Shown in pieces: positions 25,784 through 33,489 of a stretch of 64,000 nucleotides of DNA; the stretch's first letter is position 1, and every line of letters starts with the position of its first letter. The stretch is from the NCBI RefSeq assembly GCF_003233845.1, contig NZ_QKRB01000041.1, positions 1 to 64,000 of the forward strand, written 5' to 3'. The translations under genes were made by a program, and so were the position numbers. Origin of the DNA: Paenibacillus sambharensis. Lineage in GTDB: Bacteria; Bacillota; Bacilli; Paenibacillales; Paenibacillaceae. Under the pieces are notes generated by a model. It was not told the DNA's origin and ran no database searches. It saw only the letters and a program-made list of their open reading frames with translations.

Positions 25784-27827
25784 GCCGGTACACCCCCCAT
25801 TCCAGTGCCATCAGGATGAGTAAAAGCGCGGCAATCCATGGTGCAAGCATGAGCTTGCTGCCGCTCTCTGCAGCTTCTGTCTGTTCATGTCCAGATGCAC
25901 CCGTGCTGCTGCCTCCTTCATCCCCGGTGATGCCGGCTTCAGCTTCGCTGCCTGCATCTGCTCCCGCATCAGGACTCTCAGGTCCCGGCTGAACCAATCC
26001 TGGCATACTGCCCGTCTCACTTGCCTGCCTGCTCTCTGCCGGGTCAGCAGAAACAGCGAGCAGTCTGGAGCCCAATGTCTCACGGCCCGGGCCTGTTTCC
26101 ACCAGCCTGTACAGACCAGGATGGCGGGGAGCTGCTTGAACAGTAGACAAGGCTCCGTCTTCGTCCTGCTGAAGATCAGACGGATAGGCTGAGGCGGCAG
26201 CCTCTGACCCCTTCCAGCCGGGAACCGCTTCAACGAGCTCCCACTCAGCCGCAGATGCCGCAGGATTCATGCTGATCTCCAGCTGCTGTCCGGCTGCCGC
26301 CTGTCCCAGGTGAGACACAAGTCCGCTGTTCATCCATTCCGCTGCTTGTGCAATCAGGATCGGAAATTCCGGGCGCAGCGGCAGATCTGAGTCCCTGATA
26401 TCAAAGGCAAATACAATGCCGGGTTTGCCGTCCGTCATCCCCGCGTACAGGGCCGGAACGGTCCCGTAGACTAACAGCGGCTTGCCGGGAGCCCCGGGAA
26501 TCGGTTCTGCCAGCTGTGCAATATGGGTATCCTTCATGTCCAGGTACCGGGTGACCGGATGCTCCATCCGTTCGATGCTCCCGTTCTTGGGCTCTATACC
26601 CTTCGCTCCAGCAGGCGGTTGCTCGGCCGACCATATTCGCCATATCGGCTTATGCTTCATGAGCTCCTGCCATGCAGCCGAGTCGAGAGAGTGGTCAGGT
26701 ACACTGTCGATGACGATCCAGTCAATAGAAGCTGCCGTGCTGCCGTCCGGTTCATACCGCTGCGGGTCAGCCAGGACAACCTGGACTCCGGCAAGGCGCA
26801 GCGCCTTCTCCAGGAAGAGGTTCCCGCTGCTCACAAGGAGTGCTCTCGGCAGGCCTGACGATACGGGAAAGCCATAAGCCGTATTGTCCAGCTTGTAGCT
26901 GTCTTCTATATCAAGCACTGCCTTATAGTAATCAGCCTTGGGCAGATCTGCAGCCTTATAAGAATGCCGCTTGCCCGCCTGCAGCGTGAATGGCTCTGTA
27001 TGGACCGGCCGGGACGTATCACTGGTATAAATATGCCATCGTCCGCTGGCTGGCCGGTCTCCGTAGTTAATAATCGTAACCAGTCCTGTCTGGTCCGATT
27101 GGTTAACGGAGGACTCAGGCTGAATACCGAAGCCCGCAATAGCTGTGTTCGTAAAGCTGTCTGCTTCTGTAGACCCCTTCATGCTGATAATGGAGAGAGG
27201 GTGAACAGTCTCTGCTGCCATCTGATTGCCGGTACGGTCTGTAAAAAGCAGGATGCTGCCCTTCGGCTCATCCCTCAGGACCGCATCGGCCAGTGACAGG
27301 GAAGCCTGTAAATCGGCGGAGCCGAACTCCAGCTCCAACCCGTTAATAAGATCAGCTGACAACCCGCGTTCTTGTCCGCCTGCTGCTATGATTTCCGGCT
27401 CTGCCCCCGCCTTGATTAAGGTTACAGGCTTATCAGCCGGCTGCAGGTCAAGCCATTCCTTCATCGCCAGCTTGGCAGCTGCAAAATAGCTGCCTGCTTC
27501 AACGCTCTCCCCGTCCGCGCCGCTCATGCTAGCCGATGCATCCAGGACAAGGACGGCCGGATCCTCTGTAACGCCGCCCGCGGCATCGACATAAGGCTCC
27601 ATCAGAGCCAGGACCAGCAGCGCGGCAGCAAGCAGCTGCAGCAGCAGAAGAAGCTGCCTCCTCAGTCTCTGCCACGGCCGGTTGGCCTCCTGCTCTCTTA
27701 GAACTCTCCTCCACAGCAGACTGCTTGATACAGTTGTGTCCACATAGGTGCGCTTCAGCATATATAAGAGCACGATAAGCGGCAGTGATAGAGCAAACCA
27801 TAATGATGCCATCGAACCGATCTGCAT
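25767..27827 (-). CDS. BatA-like VWA membrane protein
   Basis: A 686-residue protein with an N-terminal BatA-type hairpin (FALSLPLIVLLYML, then QLLLLLQLLAAALLVLALME), a VWA domain with MIDAS DASASMSG near residue 92, a beta-rich middle, and one membrane segment at the C terminus (LMLAPWIAALLLILMALEWGVY). A Gly/Ser/Asp/Ala-rich linker precedes that last segment. The ATG follows AAGGAGGGTGGACAC. In known MoxR systems VWA proteins act with the AAA+ ATPase at the membrane. Here the ATPase gene is two genes upstream. Confidence 0.85.
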   Translation of the reverse strand: MQIGSMASLWFALSLPLIVLLYMLKRTYVDTTVSSSLLWRRVLREQEANRPWQRLRRQLLLLLQLLAAALLVLALMEPYVDAAGGVTEDPAVLVLDASASMSGADGESVEAGSYFAAAKLAMKEWLDLQPADKPVTLIKAGAEPEIIAAGGQERGLSADLINGLELEFGSADLQASLSLADAVLRDEPKGSILLFTDRTGNQMAAETVHPLSIISMKGSTEADSFTNTAIAGFGIQPESSVNQSDQTGLVTIINYGDRPASGRWHIYTSDTSRPVHTEPFTLQAGKRHSYKAADLPKADYYKAVLDIEDSYKLDNTAYGFPVSSGLPRALLVSSGNLFLEKALRLAGVQVVLADPQRYEPDGSTAASIDWIVIDSVPDHSLDSAAWQELMKHKPIWRIWSAEQPPAGAKGIEPKNGSIERMEHPVTRYLDMKDTHIAQLAEPIPGAPGKPLLVYGTVPALYAGMTDGKPGIVFAFDIRDSDLPLRPEFPILIAQAAEWMNSGLVSHLGQAAAGQQLEISMNPAASAAEWELVEAVPGWKGSEAAASAYPSDLQQDEDGALSTVQAAPRHPGLYRLVETGPGRETLGSRLLAVSADPAESRQASETGSMPGLVQPGPESPDAGADAGSEAEAGITGDEGGSSTGASGHEQTEAAESGSKLMLAPWIAALLLILMALEWGVYRRGSAV

Positions 27828-27908
27828 GTGTCCACCCTCCTTCCGGCTTGTGTTGCAGCCAACGGCTTACTCTGCGGGCATTGCTCCGGCCGCCGGTCCA
27901 CTCTTCCA

Positions 27909-28922
27909 CTATCCCTTCAGCAATCCCTGCTGATGGAATTGCTTGAGGACCGTCTCAGCGAATGGCACCCCGGTATCCACCTGTATGTATGCACACCCGC
28001 AGGCGGAGCACAGCTGGCGTATATATTCGCAGTGCTCCGCAAGAGCAGCCTGATAGGCCTTCAAGACAGCCGGCCCCACAGCCACTTCCTTGCCGCTGCC
28101 CGTCTCAACATCGATCAGTCTGCGTTCGCCGGTTAGTTCCGGCTTAAGCTCACCCGGCCCAAGCACGTGGACGAACACCACATCCTGTCTGGCGGCCGTG
28201 AGCGCCGACAAGGCTTCCTCGATCCCCGATTCATATAGACCATCGGTAAACACCCAGCTCTGACCGGGTGTCCTCGGCATCACTCCAGGAAGGCGGAAAG
28301 GCTCGCTCAAGGCTGCGTTCCCTTGCACGGCTGGTTCCCGGGCTGCATCTGCCGCAGCAGCCGCCTGGGTCAAGAACGCAAACAGCCGGGCTGCAGAACC
28401 GCGGCCGCGGAGCGGAGGCATTCTGTTTACAGCCCGGTCTTCGAATATGGCAGCCTCAACCTTGTCCTCGCCCGCCAGCCCCGCATAGCCGATACAGGCG
28501 GCAAGGCGCAGGGCGTACAGCAGCTTGTTCGTGCTGTGCATGCCGAGCATCCCTTTTTGTCCGCCAGATCCAGTCGGGGGAAGCTCAGCGGACTCGAAGC
28601 ACATGGAACGGGAAACATCCACCCACAAGCGGACCGCAATTTCCTGTTCATCCCAGAACTGGCGGATATACGCTCTGCCTGTGCGTCCATACACATTCCA
28701 GTCGATCCGGCGGAAGTCGTCTCCCGGGGTATAGGCGCGGTAATCGGCAAACTCCAGCGAGCTGCCAAGTGCATTCGACTTCCGTTTCCCCTGCATCGTT
28801 CCCCTTACCCGGCTCCTTGAAGCAATCGTCATCCGCTCCAGCCTGTGAAGCAGCGACAAATCCGGAAACAGTTCTCCTGGCGCCTGTCCTTTTACCGCTT
28901 CTCCAGCTCCGTCTGTCACCAT
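27909..28922 (-). CDS. DUF58-family protein
   Basis: A 337-residue protein with the DUF58 core LEFADYRAYTPGDDFRRIDWNVYGRTGRAYIRQF, here cited by its parts LEFADYRAYTPGDDFRRID and WNVYGRTG, near residues 56-85. A VWA-like fold follows with MIDAS DVSRSM near 99. DUF58 proteins are regular partners of MoxR ATPases. No membrane segment is obvious. It overlaps the moxR-like gene by seven bases. Confidence 0.92.
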   Translation of the reverse strand: MVTDGAGEAVKGQAPGELFPDLSLLHRLERMTIASRSRVRGTMQGKRKSNALGSSLEFADYRAYTPGDDFRRIDWNVYGRTGRAYIRQFWDEQEIAVRLWVDVSRSMCFESAELPPTGSGGQKGMLGMHSTNKLLYALRLAACIGYAGLAGEDKVEAAIFEDRAVNRMPPLRGRGSAARLFAFLTQAAAAADAAREPAVQGNAALSEPFRLPGVMPRTPGQSWVFTDGLYESGIEEALSALTAARQDVVFVHVLGPGELKPELTGERRLIDVETGSGKEVAVGPAVLKAYQAALAEHCEYIRQLCSACGCAYIQVDTGVPFAETVLKQFHQQGLLKG

Positions 28923-29905
28923 CCCGCCTCCACTGTCTGAATGATCTGCCTGGCAATCTCATCCTGGCTGATCCCAGAAGCCAGTCCCTCATAGCCGAGC
29001 ACAAGCCGGTGACGCAGAACTGGCACCGCCGCTTCCCGGATATCCTGGCGGGAAACGTGCAGCCTTCCGGCCAGCAGAGCCCTCACCTTCCCTATCGCCA
29101 CCAGCGCCTGCACACCGCGCGGGCCCGATCCATAGCGGACATATTGGCGCACAAGGTCCGGTGCAGCTGCTTCATGCGGGTGAGAAAGCAGGATCATCTG
29201 CACGGCAGCTTCCAGAACCTCCTCTGCTAGCAGGACCTCCTTGGCGTATGCCTGAACTGTCTTAAGCAGCTCGGCATCCCCAACACAGGAAGCTGCCGCC
29301 TGCTCGGCCGACGTTGTGCGCTGAACAATTTCCTTCAGCTCCTCCCGGCTTGGATAGGAGACATTTATTTTGAGCAGAAACCGGTCCAGCTGCGCCTCCG
29401 GCAGCGGGTAAGTTCCTTCCTGCTCAACCGGGTTCTGCGTTGCCAGCACGAAGAAAGGCTGCGGCAGGCTGTGCGTAGCCCCTCCCGCGGTTACCGTCTT
29501 CTCCTGCATAGCCTCAAGCAGCGCGCTCTGCGTCTTGGGCGTTGCCCGGTTAATTTCGTCTGCAAGAATCAGATTGCCGAATATCGGCCCGGGCTGAAAC
29601 CGGTAAGACGTTCGCCCCTCTGTTCCAAACTCGACAAGCTGGGTTCCCGTAATATCTGAAGGCATAAGATCAGGTGTAAACTGAATGCGGGAAAATTGCA
29701 GATCAAGCGTGTCCGCGATCGTCCGGATAAGCATGGTCTTGCCAAGTCCCGGGATCCCTTCCAGCAGAGCATGGCCGCCTGCTACAAGACACCACAGCAG
29801 CTGTTCCACAGTCTCCTGCTGGCCAACTATGACTTTTCCGATCTCCTGCCTGATCTGGTCAAACCGGCTGACCGCTGCCTGTACCTCGGTTTTGGATTGT
29901 ATCAT
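28916..29905 (-). CDS. MoxR-family AAA+ ATPase
   Basis: A 329-residue AAA+ protein. Walker A is GIPGLGKTMLIRT near residue 54, Walker B is LILADEINRATPKTQSALLEAMQE near 115, sensor 1 is FFVLATQNPVEQEGTYPLPEAQ and the arginine-finger region LDRFLLK follows. The C-terminal lid helices contain YVRYGSGPRGVQALV. MoxR proteins are thought to act as chaperones or activators that insert cofactors or assemble membrane complexes together with VWA proteins. It heads the half-operon MoxR-DUF58-VWA-VWA. Confidence 0.94.
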   Translation of the reverse strand: MIQSKTEVQAAVSRFDQIRQEIGKVIVGQQETVEQLLWCLVAGGHALLEGIPGLGKTMLIRTIADTLDLQFSRIQFTPDLMPSDITGTQLVEFGTEGRTSYRFQPGPIFGNLILADEINRATPKTQSALLEAMQEKTVTAGGATHSLPQPFFVLATQNPVEQEGTYPLPEAQLDRFLLKINVSYPSREELKEIVQRTTSAEQAAASCVGDAELLKTVQAYAKEVLLAEEVLEAAVQMILLSHPHEAAAPDLVRQYVRYGSGPRGVQALVAIGKVRALLAGRLHVSRQDIREAAVPVLRHRLVLGYEGLASGISQDEIARQIIQTVEAGW

Positions 29906-29929
29906 ATCACTTCAACCTCCTGCAGCCTG

Positions 29930-31570
29930 TCAACGTTCTGGCTGAATTTCGTCAAAATAATCACGGACACGCTGCTGCATGGATTGCGGCAGCGGACTGC
30001 GGGAGAGCGCCTCCCGTGCCTCCGCTTCATACTCGGTATATACTTCCTCATAGCTCCTGGCTCCGCCGTCGTACACAAGAGATTGGCCGCCCTTCTGAAC
30101 CTGGCCGCCGGTTACCGGTCCTGCATCGCTCTCCACGGTACCTTCCCCGGTCAACGAGCGGGGAGTCGTGACGAGACCTCGGCCGCCGCTGCCGAAGCCA
30201 GCACCGCTCCCGGTACCCGATCCGCTTCCGCTTCCAGATCCGCTTCCGGACCCCGTACCGCTCCCAGAGCCCGTACCGCTTCCGGTACCCGTGCCGCTTC
30301 CGGACCCCGTGCCATTCCCGAACCCTTGGCTGCCATCGCCTGCTGCAGCAGAACCGTTCCCGGCTGAGCTGCCGCCTGTTCCGGCCTGGCCGCCGCCGCT
30401 GGCTGCAGACGCCCTGCCGCTGCCAGCCGCAACTGCCAAGGCTTGACTGCTGTCTGCCAGCTGCCCCGCAATTTCCCGGGCCAGACCTTCCATTCCCGCT
30501 GCAGCCAATTTAGAAGCCAGTGCCTCATCAAGCTCTCCTATAGCCTCGGCCAGCCTTTCACCAGCAGCTTCATCCATCAAGGCTTCCGCAGCGTCTTCCA
30601 GCGCCTGCTTCATCTCCTGCCCGCCGGATGGGGGCATATTGTCAGCCAGCTGCTTCATCATCCCGGCAAGCGCCTTACGCTGCTCCGCCGTCAGCTCCTT
30701 CACATCCTGCTTAAACTCTTCTAGCGCTGCCTTGGATGCGGACTTGTCCGCATCCTCGAGCGCCTGTCCCAGCTTGGAGAGCTGAGGTGATTCCTTCATC
30801 TGCTCTGCCCACTTCCGAAGCTCCTGCTTGCGCATGTCCAGATCTGCTGCAAGCTGTTCCAAGCGGCGGGCAGCATCCTCCATTTCGGACAGCGCTTCAT
30901 CTGGCTTATCAAGCTCTCCGAGCCGGTTCCTGAGCTGCTCCAGCGGCTCCGTCAGCGCCTTACGTGTCTCATCCGCAAGCTCGGATTCGTCCAGCTTTTC
31001 CTGCAGCTTATCCACCTTCTGCTCAAGCTTCACCAGCTCCTGCCTGGCCGCCGCCGCTTCCGCTATCCGGTTATCCATCGGATTCGGAAGCATGATGAGC
31101 ACCGCAGCAGCCACGCACAAGGCGGCTGTTCCGCCCGCAAAGCTGACCGCCTTCTTGCCAGAGGGCCAGGGCAGCTTCCGCTGCAGTTCAGCGTTGTAGC
31201 CAGCCGCCGCCACAAGCGCATCCTCACGCTGCATACGGGCAACCGCACTGTCCGCCTCCAGCATGTCGAGCGCCGTACAGATGGCATCATCAGTCCCTCC
31301 GGCGTCCATCAGGCGTGCAGCTTCACGCTCGCTGACTCCCTTCCACAGCGAGCAGAATAATCCGCCAATGGTGAGCAGCAGCATTCCGGCAAGTGCTGTC
31401 CATACCGCATAAGGAATGGGAACGAGCCTGGCGGCCGCCAGCAGTAGCACCGCGAAGCCGCTGCCGGCGAGCAGTCCGCAAGCGGTGAGCCTGACGGACT
31501 GCTGCATCAGCATTCTTGCACGCACCTTATGAATCTGCTGCTTCAGACTGGCAGCCGTATCGCCCATCAT
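29930..31570 (-). CDS. Membrane coiled-coil protein with Gly/Ser/Thr repeat linker
   Basis: A 546-residue protein, DUF4175-like by layout. Membrane segments lie at about residues 28-48, 52-72 and 142-160. From about 170 to 370 it is strongly helical and charged, with heptads such as LEQKVDKLQEKLDE, typical of a long coiled coil. At about 400-465 a low-complexity linker repeats GSGTG units. The C terminus is helical and acidic (YEEVYTEYEAEAREAL). Similar proteins accompany MoxR/DUF58 operons, probably as a scaffold. GGGAGGGCGAA precedes the ATG pair. Confidence 0.75.
   Translation of the reverse strand: MMGDTAASLKQQIHKVRARMLMQQSVRLTACGLLAGSGFAVLLLAAARLVPIPYAVWTALAGMLLLTIGGLFCSLWKGVSEREAARLMDAGGTDDAICTALDMLEADSAVARMQREDALVAAAGYNAELQRKLPWPSGKKAVSFAGGTAALCVAAAVLIMLPNPMDNRIAEAAAARQELVKLEQKVDKLQEKLDESELADETRKALTEPLEQLRNRLGELDKPDEALSEMEDAARRLEQLAADLDMRKQELRKWAEQMKESPQLSKLGQALEDADKSASKAALEEFKQDVKELTAEQRKALAGMMKQLADNMPPSGGQEMKQALEDAAEALMDEAAGERLAEAIGELDEALASKLAAAGMEGLAREIAGQLADSSQALAVAAGSGRASAASGGGQAGTGGSSAGNGSAAAGDGSQGFGNGTGSGSGTGTGSGTGSGSGTGSGSGSGSGSGSGTGSGAGFGSGGRGLVTTPRSLTGEGTVESDAGPVTGGQVQKGGQSLVYDGGARSYEEVYTEYEAEAREALSRSPLPQSMQQRVRDYFDEIQPER
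30180..30315. repeat. Degenerate GSGTG-coding minisatellite
   Basis: Units of 18 bases related to CCGCTTCCGGACCCCGTA recur head to tail on the plus strand and encode the Gly/Ser/Thr linker of the coiled-coil protein. Copies differ at third positions, but identical 12-16 base blocks recur, so length change by slippage is plausible. Confidence 0.75.
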
Positions 31571-31603
31571 TTCGCCCTCCCTCTATGAAACAGCCGCTCT
31601 GCC

Positions 31604-32506
31604 CTAGTCTTTTGCTTTCTTCAGGCGAGGACGGATATACCGGATACTCACTGCAATAGACGCACCGGTTATGACGGTAAAGACCAGCAGAAACTCCTGC
31701 CACAGCTGAATCGGCGCACTCTGCTGCCCGCTTCCTGTCCAGCCGGCCCGAAAGACAGTGCTGGAAATGCTGGGATCGAACACACTGTACAGGGCTGCTG
31801 CCGGGTTTAACCCCAGAATATATCCAATCCAGCTGAAATCTACCGGCGAGGCTGAGCTGCGGTTTATACTCTCCATGATCTGATGCAGCACCAGATACAG
31901 GAACGCCGTACCTCCAAACAAGAACAGCATCACGCCATAAGTCACAATAACGGCGATCATCGTCCGCTTGAACAAGGTGGAGAACATAATTCCGAGCGAG
32001 CCAATCGCCAGCATTGTAAACAGGTAGAACAGGAATACCATTCCAAGCTGTGCAGGCGAGATGCCGCCGAATAGGAAGACAATGCTGTATACCGGCAGCG
32101 TGGCCACGGTGATCAGCAACATGAAGCTGAGAGATGAGACAAGCTTGCTGATAATGATGGTGGCCGAGCTCTGCTGAGTAGTCAGCAGTAGGTTCAAGGT
32201 CTGCTTTTCCCGTTCACCGCTAACAACGCCCGCTGTTAATCCCGGCGCCATAAAAGCGATCAGGCCCAGCTGTACCATACTGATAAAGTAAAACATAATG
32301 CGGCTCGCGTTCGGGTCGAAGCTGCCGCCACCGCTTGATTCCATCTGGGTGACATACATGAAGCCTAATGCAAGCGTTCCGATTGCGATCAGATAAGCAA
32401 GCAGCGCCCACATGGAGCGCGGCGTCCTCATCCTCAGGGTGAACTCCTTGTTCAGCACCGGGTTGATCAATTTGTTGCGCCAAGACTGCCGTTCTGTTCT
32501 GCTCAT
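31604..32506 (-). CDS. ABC-2-type transporter permease
   Basis: A 300-residue membrane protein with about six hydrophobic segments, starting after a basic N terminus with NPVLNKEFTLRMRTPRSMWALL. The stretch APGLTAGVVSGEREKQTLNLLLTT is the typical ABC-2 export motif region. Its gene overlaps the ATPase gene in ATGA, so the two form one exporter, similar in layout to GldF/GldA or NatB/NatA. The substrate is unknown. Confidence 0.9.
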   Translation of the reverse strand: MSRTERQSWRNKLINPVLNKEFTLRMRTPRSMWALLAYLIAIGTLALGFMYVTQMESSGGGSFDPNASRIMFYFISMVQLGLIAFMAPGLTAGVVSGEREKQTLNLLLTTQQSSATIIISKLVSSLSFMLLITVATLPVYSIVFLFGGISPAQLGMVFLFYLFTMLAIGSLGIMFSTLFKRTMIAVIVTYGVMLFLFGGTAFLYLVLHQIMESINRSSASPVDFSWIGYILGLNPAAALYSVFDPSISSTVFRAGWTGSGQQSAPIQLWQEFLLVFTVITGASIAVSIRYIRPRLKKAKD

Positions 32507-33489
32507 TCGGTGCCGCCGCCTCCCCTCGTGATTTCAAGAAACACATCCTCCAGATTGGTCTGTGCCTCACTGAACGAGATCAGCCGGAACCCGTGCTGGA
32601 TCATCCCGTGCAGCAGATCCGCCTGCTCCTCGTCATGCCCGCCGAAATGAACATGTATGCCTCTATCATCCCGGCTGACCCGCTTGACATGCGGATGCTC
32701 CCGGATATAATCCTCGGCTTCCTGTTCCCTTCCTTCCGTCCGGATAACCAGTATCCGCTTCACTCGCAGCCGGTTCTGGATGTCCTGCACATTGCCCTGC
32801 GCCACCATCTCGCCGTGCTCGATAACACCGATTTCATCCACCATCTCGGCCAGTTCGGGCAAAATATGAGAGGAGATAATGATCGTCTTGCCCATCGTCT
32901 TGAGCTCCTTGAGAATTTCGCGCATCTCGATTCGGGCTCTCGGGTCGAGACCAGAGGCCGGCTCATCCAGGATCAGCAGCTCGGGATCATGGACAAGGCT
33001 GCGTGCAAGGCATAATCTCTGCTTCATTCCCCGCGACAGCGTATCGACATAAGCATTCTTCTTGTCCGTCAGATTGACCAGCTCAAGCAGCTGCGGAATC
33101 AGCTGGTCCCGCTCGGACTTGGGAATGCCGTAGCTTGCCGCGTAGAAATGCAGATACTCAATTGCCTTGAACTGGTCATATACACCGAAGAAATCCGGCA
33201 TATAGCCGATCAGCTTGCGGACCTCTTTCGGATGCTCCGTAACATCATAGCCGCCTACCTTGGCTGTGCCAGAGGTTGGGGCCATCAGGGTCGCCAGAAT
33301 GGACATGGTCGTTGACTTTCCGGCCCCGTTAGGACCAACGAATCCGAATACCGTGCCCCTGGCGATGGTTAAATCGATAGATTTTAAAGCGTGAAATTGC
33401 CCAAACTGCTTGCTCAGAGCCCGGATCTCGATCATCGGCCCGTCAGCCCTCCCGCCGCTGTCCGGCTTACGCTCAGCTGCTGTCCTCAT
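32503..33489 (-). CDS. ABC transporter ATP-binding protein
   Basis: A 328-residue ATPase with Walker A GPNGAGKSTTMSIL, signature LSRGMKQRLCLARSLVHDP and Walker B LLILDEPASGLDPRARIE, plus the H-loop SSHILPELAEM. The C-terminal domain of about 90 residues is typical of ABC-2 exporter ATPases (CcmA/NatA/GldA type). The signature is LSRGM rather than LSGGQ, which is common in this subgroup. The ATG at 33489 overlaps the previous stop in ATGA; an internal ATG at 33435 after GGGAGG is a second candidate. Confidence 0.94.
   Translation of the reverse strand: MRTAAERKPDSGGRADGPMIEIRALSKQFGQFHALKSIDLTIARGTVFGFVGPNGAGKSTTMSILATLMAPTSGTAKVGGYDVTEHPKEVRKLIGYMPDFFGVYDQFKAIEYLHFYAASYGIPKSERDQLIPQLLELVNLTDKKNAYVDTLSRGMKQRLCLARSLVHDPELLILDEPASGLDPRARIEMREILKELKTMGKTIIISSHILPELAEMVDEIGVIEHGEMVAQGNVQDIQNRLRVKRILVIRTEGREQEAEDYIREHPHVKRVSRDDRGIHVHFGGHDEEQADLLHGMIQHGFRLISFSEAQTNLEDVFLEITRGGGGTE

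Noticed and set aside
28268-29230. Plus-strand frame of 320 codons
   Set aside because: Antisense to the DUF58 and MoxR genes; Pro/Arg/Ser-rich composition is a shadow.
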